Shown in pieces: positions 24,201 through 27,413 of a DNA stretch of 27,413 bases. Within the stretch, counting starts at the first letter, position 1, and every line of letters begins with the position of its first letter. Location of the stretch: positions 1 through 27,413 of the forward strand of contig NZ_DAIQNN010000038.1 of NCBI RefSeq assembly GCF_036788415.1, read 5' to 3'. The notes under the pieces were generated by a model that was not told the DNA's origin, made no database searches, and was given only the letters and a program-made list of their open reading frames with translations. This DNA is from Rubrimonas sp036788415 (GTDB taxonomy: Bacteria; Pseudomonadota; Alphaproteobacteria; Rhodobacterales; Rhodobacteraceae). Made by a program: the position numbers and the translations under genes.

Positions 24201-26380
24201 GCGCGTTGCCCGGATTCGAGAGCGGCCTGCTCGTCACGCAGGACGGCTCGAACGAAATCCAGGTCGTGTTCGGCGACCCAGAGGACGGCGAGATCCAGAA
24301 CTTCAACGTCAACTTCAAGTATTCCAACCTCGGCGACGTCTTGGCCCTGTTCGGCGCCGCGGCGAACCCCGATTTCGACCCCCGCGCGCTCGCGCCCCGC
24401 ACGCTGCCGAACGGCGTCGCCGCGGGCGACGTCACCACCGACAGCGTCGTTCTCTGGACCCGCTCGCTGGCGGCGGGCGACGTGACTTTCACCGTCTCCG
24501 ACGCGGAGGGCGTCGTCGCGACCGCGACGGCGACCGTGGCCGACCCGGACATCCCCGTGAAAGTGGCGATCGACGGCCTCGCGCCGGGCGCCGACTACAC
24601 TTACGCCGTCGCCGACGCCGCGGGCGGGACTGGCGAGGGTCGCTTCGCCACCGCCGCTGCGCCGGGCGAGACCGCGGGGCTGCATTTCGGCGTCACCGGC
24701 GACTGGCGGGGCGAGCTCGCCCCCTACCCCGCCATCGCCAACGCCGCGGAAAAGGCGCTCGACTTCTTCCTGCTGCACGGCGACACGATCTACGCCGACT
24801 ACCCCTCGCCGGCCGTGCCGCTTCCGCAGGCCGTCACGCTGGAAGACTTCCGCGCCAAGCACGCCGAAGTCTACGGCGACCGCGGCGGCGAGAACTTCTG
24901 GGCCGCGCTGCGCGCCTCGACCGCCATCGCCGCGACCATCGACGACCATGAAGTCACCAACGACTTCGCCGGCGGCGGCCTGATCGGAACCACCGCGGAG
25001 TCCGAATTCCGCGACCTGTTCCCCGGCGACGACGGGGGCGCCTTCGTCAACGACGCGACGCTCTACGACAACGGCCTGCAAGCGTTCCAGGAATTCAACC
25101 CGATCCGCGACGAATTTTACGGCGACACCGGCGACGCCCGCACCGCCGGCGAGCGCAAGCTCTACCGCGCGCAGCAGTTCGGCGACGACGCGGCGATGTT
25201 CGTGCTCGACCAGCGCAGCTTCCGCGACGAGCAGATCGCGGGCGTGACCGACCCGACCGACGTCGCCGATATCGTCCGCTTCCAGACCGAGAGCTTCGAC
25301 CCCACGCGCACGCTTCTGGGCCGCGCGCAGATCGACGACCTCAAGGCCGACCTGAAGGCCGCCGAGGAGGCCGGCGTGACCTGGAAGTTCGTCTACACGC
25401 CCGAGCCGATCCAGGACCTCGGCCTCAACAACGCCGACAGCTGGGAAGGCTACAAGGCCGAGCGCACTGAACTGCTGAAGTTCATCGCCGACGAGGGCAT
25501 CGACAACGTCGTGTTCGTGGCGGCCGACATCCACGCCACTTTCGTCAACAACCTGACCTATTCGGAGACCCCGCTCGGCCCGCAGATCGGCCTCGCCGCC
25601 TTCGAGGTCACCACCGGGTCGGTCGCGTTCAACCCGCCCTTCGGCCCCGCCGTCATCGGAGCGATCTCCGGCACGCCGCTTCTGCCGCCCGAGCAGGAGG
25701 CGTTCTACGACGCGCTGCCGGTCGCGCCCGATGGCGACGGGCTGCTCAACGACAAGGACGACTTCCTGCGCGAGGCGTTCAACGCGCTGGCGATCGACCC
25801 GCTCGGGCTCGACCGCATCGGCCTCGACGACAACCTGCCTCAGGCCGACGGTCTGATCGACGCGACGCTGCTCGAGGGCGGCTGGGTCTCCGCCCACACG
25901 CTGGGCTGGACCGAGTTCGAGATCGACGCCGAGACGCAGGCGCTGACCGTCACCACCTGGGGGATCGAGACCTATGGCGAGGCCGATCTGGCGGAAGACC
26001 TCGCCGGCGTGCTCGCGCGCGAGCCCGCGGTGGTCAGCCGCTTTGTCGTGGAGGCGCGGCCGCTCGAGAGCGTCATCGAGGCCGGGCCGGAGCGCGAGAC
26101 GCTGGTCGGGACCGACCGGGCCGACCGCTTCGTGTTCGGGCCGGGCGACAGCGACTGGTTCGCGCGCGACCGGATCGTGGACTTCGAGGCCGGCGACCGG
26201 ATCGACCTGACGGCGTTCGGCTTCGAGGAGATCGTCGCGAGCGGCCCGATCGACGCCGACACGCTCCGCGTCCGCGCCATCGGCGACAACACGCTCCTTT
26301 TCGGCGGCGAGGCCGGCGCGGAGCTGGGGCTGCTCGTCGAGGGCGCGCTGGCCGACATTCGCGAGGGTCTGCTGATTTGA
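18260..26380 (+). CDS. Giant multidomain secreted phosphoesterase (EEP, 2x SurE, phytase-like, GDPD, phytase, PhoD, RTX-type tail)
   Basis: One intact frame of 2706 residues. Domains in order: endonuclease/exonuclease/phosphatase (1-395; E53, D255-x-N257, D374-H375); SurE nucleotidase (406-675; D413-D414, QQSGKG, SGINEGQN, SSGTVGAA); second SurE (682-950; D691-D692, all motifs kept); phytase-like esterase PF13449 type (957-1310); glycerophosphodiester phosphodiesterase (1330-1690; H1337-R1338, EPD, HE); beta-propeller 3-phytase (1690-2030; D1702-D1703-x3-W1707); PhoD with its N-terminal Ig-like domain (2038-2600; D2175, D2228-D2229-H2230, D2423-x-H2425); serralysin-type C-terminal domain (2605-2706). 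There is no N-terminal signal peptide, and the tail fits type I secretion. An EF-hand-like calcium loop lies at D100-D112. The likely role is release of phosphate from nucleic acids, nucleotides, phytate and phospholipid head groups outside the cell. Transporter genes are not in the window. Domain calls are strong; the joint role is inference. Confidence 0.93.
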   Translation: MSASLRVATFNASLNRSAEGALIADLADGTNPQARAVAEIVQRTDADVILINEFDYDEGGEAARLFRENFLAVSQNGVDPVDYPHVYVAPSNTGVQSGLDLNGDGAVGGPDDAFGFGFFPGQFGFAIFSKHPIATDDIRTFQTFLWKDMPGNLLTEDPTENDLEDFYSPEAVAALRLSSKNHVDVPVIVDGETVHVLAAHPTPPVFDGPEDRNGKRNHDEIRFWTDYVAGADYIYDDSGATGGLAPGARFVIVGDYNADPFDGDSFEGAINQLIDDPAIIASATDPAITPSSEGGPDAAIRQGGSNATHQGDPAFDTADFGFNPADPASDLPPANLRVDYVLPSAAGFAYRDGGVFWQAEGEPPFPLAEFPTSDHRLVWADLTLTDANRRTVAPLEVSSAAAFRPLDILLVNDDGFDAEGIAAMRDALLAEGHAVTVVAPLEQQSGKGTSIDADKLFRPLTITEFRPGDFSVDGAPVTTTIAGLDFLLKDSAPDLVISGINEGQNIGHVALSSGTVGAAVTAILRGVPAIAISAGLDFAEAAQGFPSLPETYANAAALVAALVADLSARKGQGLDLIPGGAGLNVNLPSGWDGETVAFTTVAGSDGLSFVFTQETQGEDDVTYAFSFGDPSGAPDSEGVNFAAGAATISVMNGDWSAPEDVRAGLEAKLTDLSFTQASIPTRALDILLTNDDGFDSEGLETLATALRAAGHRVRIAAPLEQQSGQGTNIDAAAIGSVIEVTEFAPGDFAVDSTPVNVTNIALTALLDDAPDLVVSGINEGQNVGLTTISSGTVSAAIAGLLQGVPSIAVSAGLDFSEAAEGFPSTEEAYDIGAIFTADLIADLIAAAGDGPLLPEGVALSVNVPTGEIAGVSFTRLDDVTPLGFTVAELAPGVPGFSITFDEPSDDPLSEGSEFLKGKITVTPLDGNYTAPEPLKSEVEALLEAGDRLGLLLGGAPVESEAFLGFVEIPSFTEFEGAIVGGLSGLTYDPVRGVYLAVSDDRDAGADGAPRVYELAIAIEDGALSEGDVTVLDVTALTLEDGTTLDAIRPDPEGIALGASGRFWVSSERDLNGNPSIWLFDRDGQRIGELPVDAKFLPDAARTQGVRSNLGFESLTITPDGRTLWTATESAIAQDGGLATTETSAVARLIRYDLTTGEAVAEHVYEVEPIANERTPEGAFADSGLVELIALDDQGTLLALERSFSTGAEGRGYSGKLFLVRTQGATNVIDVDAIPSAIADDEREINVDAVAHKELLLDLADLGIVVDNIEGMALGPVLPDGRQALVIISDDNFSGFGPQASQFIALALDLGEVPTIAPLLETPDELRYPGPAPIVIAHRGASGELPEHTLGAYARAIADGADFIEPDLVSTKDGVLIARHEPWLATVQTDANGEIVRDATGAPVVTFASTDVATKPEFADRLASKQIGFSTVTGWFAEDFTLAEIKTLRAVEDQPDLRPNSALYDGLFEIPTLDEVIDLVQAHEDATGEKIGLYPETKEPTYFDAIGLSLEEKLIDTLVAQDFTDPDRVFIQSFEIANLLDLQETVMPAAGLDLPLVQLMFNFPSFPTFDLFLAQQAGDLSAYASIPFITETTVSGDLYTPEGFAALAAAYAEGVGPAFSLIVKADGTETSFVADAHEAGLLVHAYTHRDEGIVPGADGAPLDGAEAYARLLGTGIDGLFTDHPATGRAVTDDLFAGEGPDPDDPAVWRHPTDPAASVVYTAMKEGGLRVYDLAGAELQRLAPEGIRYNNIDVIYDFAFGGAEIDIAIASDRANDTLAIFAIGADGLLTEITSASVPETIFGVDDGEATAYGLAAWTSPFDGETYAYVTQASGAAIAQLRLTTEVDGVSFEKVRDLPLPVADGDDPEDYQSEGIAIDRETGIGYVTVEDELGLLAFDARPDAPATFEIVADIDSGYFAPDLEGVALHYGPEGEGLILVSSQGDATFAVFDRETWDYLGSFAVRGEGGIDGVEESDGLEIYSGALPGFESGLLVTQDGSNEIQVVFGDPEDGEIQNFNVNFKYSNLGDVLALFGAAANPDFDPRALAPRTLPNGVAAGDVTTDSVVLWTRSLAAGDVTFTVSDAEGVVATATATVADPDIPVKVAIDGLAPGADYTYAVADAAGGTGEGRFATAAAPGETAGLHFGVTGDWRGELAPYPAIANAAEKALDFFLLHGDTIYADYPSPAVPLPQAVTLEDFRAKHAEVYGDRGGENFWAALRASTAIAATIDDHEVTNDFAGGGLIGTTAESEFRDLFPGDDGGAFVNDATLYDNGLQAFQEFNPIRDEFYGDTGDARTAGERKLYRAQQFGDDAAMFVLDQRSFRDEQIAGVTDPTDVADIVRFQTESFDPTRTLLGRAQIDDLKADLKAAEEAGVTWKFVYTPEPIQDLGLNNADSWEGYKAERTELLKFIADEGIDNVVFVAADIHATFVNNLTYSETPLGPQIGLAAFEVTTGSVAFNPPFGPAVIGAISGTPLLPPEQEAFYDALPVAPDGDGLLNDKDDFLREAFNALAIDPLGLDRIGLDDNLPQADGLIDATLLEGGWVSAHTLGWTEFEIDAETQALTVTTWGIETYGEADLAEDLAGVLAREPAVVSRFVVEARPLESVIEAGPERETLVGTDRADRFVFGPGDSDWFARDRIVDFEAGDRIDLTAFGFEEIVASGPIDADTLRVRAIGDNTLLFGGEAGAELGLLVEGALADIREGLLI

Positions 26381-26397
26381 CGACCGCTTCGCGGTCG
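26381..26397 (+). terminator. Hairpin directly after the giant gene
   Basis: A 7-bp perfect stem (CGACCGC pairing with GCGGTCG) with a TTC loop begins at the first base after the stop codon, in the 66-bp gap before the convergent aspS end. No T-run follows, so it may slow or protect the transcript end rather than act as a classical terminator. Confidence 0.4.
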
Positions 26398-26446
26398 CGC
26401 CGCGCGGCCCGGACCGTCGCGATGGCGGGGGGCGGGGCCGCCGTCC

Positions 26447-27413
26447 TCAGTCGCGCGGCGCGATCCGCAGCCCCAATTCGCGCAACTGCTGGTTCGTCGC
26501 CTCCGAAGGCGCGCCCATCATCAGGTCTTCGGCCTTCTGGTTCATCGGGAACATCACGACTTCGCGGATGTTCTCGGCGCCGGCGAGCAGCATCACCATC
26601 CGGTCCACCCCCGGCGCGATGCCCCCGTGCGGCGGCGCGCCGAAGCGGAAGGCGTCGAGCATGCCGCCGAAGCGCGCCTCCACCGTCGCGCGGTCGTAGC
26701 CGGCGATCTCGAAGGCGCGGAACATGATTTCGGGGCGGTGGTTGCGGATCGCGCCGGAACTCAGCTCCACCCCGTTGCAGACGATGTCGTACTGATAGCC
26801 GAGCACGTCGAGCGGCTTCAGCGCGTTCAGCGCCTCCAGCCCGCCCTGCGGCATCGAGAAGGGGTTGTGCGAGAAGTCGAGGCGCTTCTCGTCCTCGTTC
26901 CACTCGAACATCGGGAAGTCGACGATCCAGCAGAAGTCGAACCGGTCGGGCGCCGTCAGACCCAGTTCGAGCCCGATCACGTTGCGCGCCTTGCCCGCTG
27001 CGTCGACGAACTTCGCCGGCTCCCCCGCCACGAAGAACGCCGCGTCCCCCGCCTTCAGGCCGAGCTGCTGGCGGATCGCCTCGGTGCGCTCGGGGCCGAT
27101 GTTCTTGGCGACGGGGCCCGCACCTTCGATAACACCCTGATATGACTCAATTCTTTGTTTATTCTCTGCCCGAATATCCAATAGCATCCGACGTCCTTGA
27201 ATGTAGATAGCATTATTCGGAGCTCTGTCACTTTGGCTTATCAAGTCTAGCGCAGGCTTTTCCGAAACAAGTTCAGGGCCACGCCACATGATATACCCCA
27301 TCCCCGGCAGGCCCTGCTTCTGCGCCCAGTCGTTCATCCGGTCGCAGAAGGCGCGCGAGCCGCCGCCCGGCGCGGGGATGGCGCGGACCTCGCAGCCCGG
27401 TTTCTCGACGATC
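26447..27413 (-). CDS. aspS: Aspartyl-tRNA synthetase, 3' part, with in-frame insert
   Basis: The last 322 codons of aspS; the gene begins beyond the right edge, where the frame opens with EKPGCEVRAIPAPGGG. The enzyme charges tRNA(Asp). Seen here are the bacterial-type insertion (GAD) domain (MNDWAQKQGLPGMGYI; then GPVAKNIGPERTEAIR) and the catalytic core: FCWIVDFPMFEW, the motif 2-side HNPFSMPQ, YDIVCNGVELSSGAIRNH, and class II motif 3 in GGIAPGVDRMVMLL. The end, FPMNQKAEDLMMGAPSE, is typical. Between W-R (27281) and E-G-A-G-P (27127) lies an insert of about 51 codons where relatives have about 5; it is only about 44% GC and uses codons such as CTA, ATA, AGA and TTG. The frame is kept through it, so a full-length protein with an extra surface loop is possible. 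Confidence 0.93.
   Translation of the reverse strand, partial: IVEKPGCEVRAIPAPGGGSRAFCDRMNDWAQKQGLPGMGYIMWRGPELVSEKPALDLISQSDRAPNNAIYIQGRRMLLDIRAENKQRIESYQGVIEGAGPVAKNIGPERTEAIRQQLGLKAGDAAFFVAGEPAKFVDAAGKARNVIGLELGLTAPDRFDFCWIVDFPMFEWNEDEKRLDFSHNPFSMPQGGLEALNALKPLDVLGYQYDIVCNGVELSSGAIRNHRPEIMFRAFEIAGYDRATVEARFGGMLDAFRFGAPPHGGIAPGVDRMVMLLAGAENIREVVMFPMNQKAEDLMMGAPSEATNQQLRELGLRIAPRD
27128..27280 (-). mobile_element. AT-rich in-frame insert inside aspS, possible coding palindromic element
   Basis: A 153-bp segment with 67 G or C bases (44%) interrupts a gene of much higher GC. It is open in the aspS frame, contains no stop, and lies in a loop of the GAD domain where family members have only a few residues. 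Short inverted repeats occur near both ends: CCCTGA at 27135-27140 and TCAGGG at 27273-27278. A second pair, CCGAATA at 27170-27176 and TATTCGG at 27214-27220, lies inside. In Rickettsia, palindromic elements of similar length insert in frame into protein genes, often at tolerant surface sites; this insert resembles them in habit, not demonstrably in sequence. A foreign gene fragment captured by recombination is the alternative. Confidence 0.5.

Noticed and set aside
22526..25897. Open frame of 1123 codons on the minus strand opposite the giant gene
   Set aside because: It is the mirror of a strongly coding frame with intact enzyme motifs. Its translation is low-complexity, rich in V, E, G and R, without any domain, as expected of antisense frames in very GC-rich DNA.

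Overview
This is a GC-rich chromosomal window from an alphaproteobacterium. The orphan pqqA, the two quinoprotein-associated SoxYZ-like carriers, the glutathione-dependent formaldehyde pathway and the fused formate dehydrogenase subunit together point to a methylotrophic or one-carbon-oxidising member of, or close to, the Rhodobacterales. The taxonomic placement is inference from gene content and protein similarity remembered from the families; no search was run.

Region 1 (about 0.2-14.5 kb) is a C1-oxidation island. A minus-strand run at 3614-228 encodes a 67-residue cysteine-motif protein, class III alcohol dehydrogenase (frmA), S-formylglutathione hydrolase (fghA) and a quinoprotein-relay zinc metallohydrolase. 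Divergent from it are two small secreted proteins of unknown role (3702-4692, +). Then come a SoxYZ-like carrier (5554-4706, -), a 31-codon pqqA (5800-5895, +), a membrane-anchored coiled-coil protein (6638-5976, -) and a second SoxYZ-like gene followed by a histidine kinase and an OmpR-type regulator (9775-6733, -). The NAD-dependent formate dehydrogenase follows as two convergent genes: the fused gamma/beta subunit (10011-11696, +) and the molybdopterin alpha subunit (14495-11703, -). The logic is: PQQ enzyme (outside the window) makes formaldehyde, FrmA and FghA convert it to formate through glutathione, and formate dehydrogenase yields CO2 and NADH.

Region 2 (14.6-18.25 kb) looks like a turnover zone. 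It has a DUF1612/helix-turn-helix gene of a type I associate with rhizobial plasmids, then gene remnants: the C-terminal part of an FGGY carbohydrate kinase with two frameshifts, a 48-codon stub of a HAD-IIA phosphatase, the C-terminal half of a metallo-beta-lactamase-fold hydrolase, and the start of a MalG-like sugar permease. These look like a collapsed sugar or polyol uptake operon.

Region 3 (18260-26380, +) is the most remarkable item: one uninterrupted gene of 2706 codons joining an endonuclease/exonuclease/phosphatase domain, two SurE nucleotidases, a phytase-like esterase, a glycerophosphodiester phosphodiesterase, a beta-propeller phytase, a PhoD phosphatase and a serralysin-type C-terminal secretion domain. 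It reads as a single-polypeptide organophosphate-scavenging enzyme for type I secretion.

Region 4 (26447 to the right edge, -) is the 3' part of aspS. It carries an in-frame, AT-rich insert of about 150 bp with codon use unlike the rest of the gene, which resembles a protein-coding mobile or palindromic element. No rRNA, tRNA, CRISPR array, complete insertion sequence or replication origin was found.
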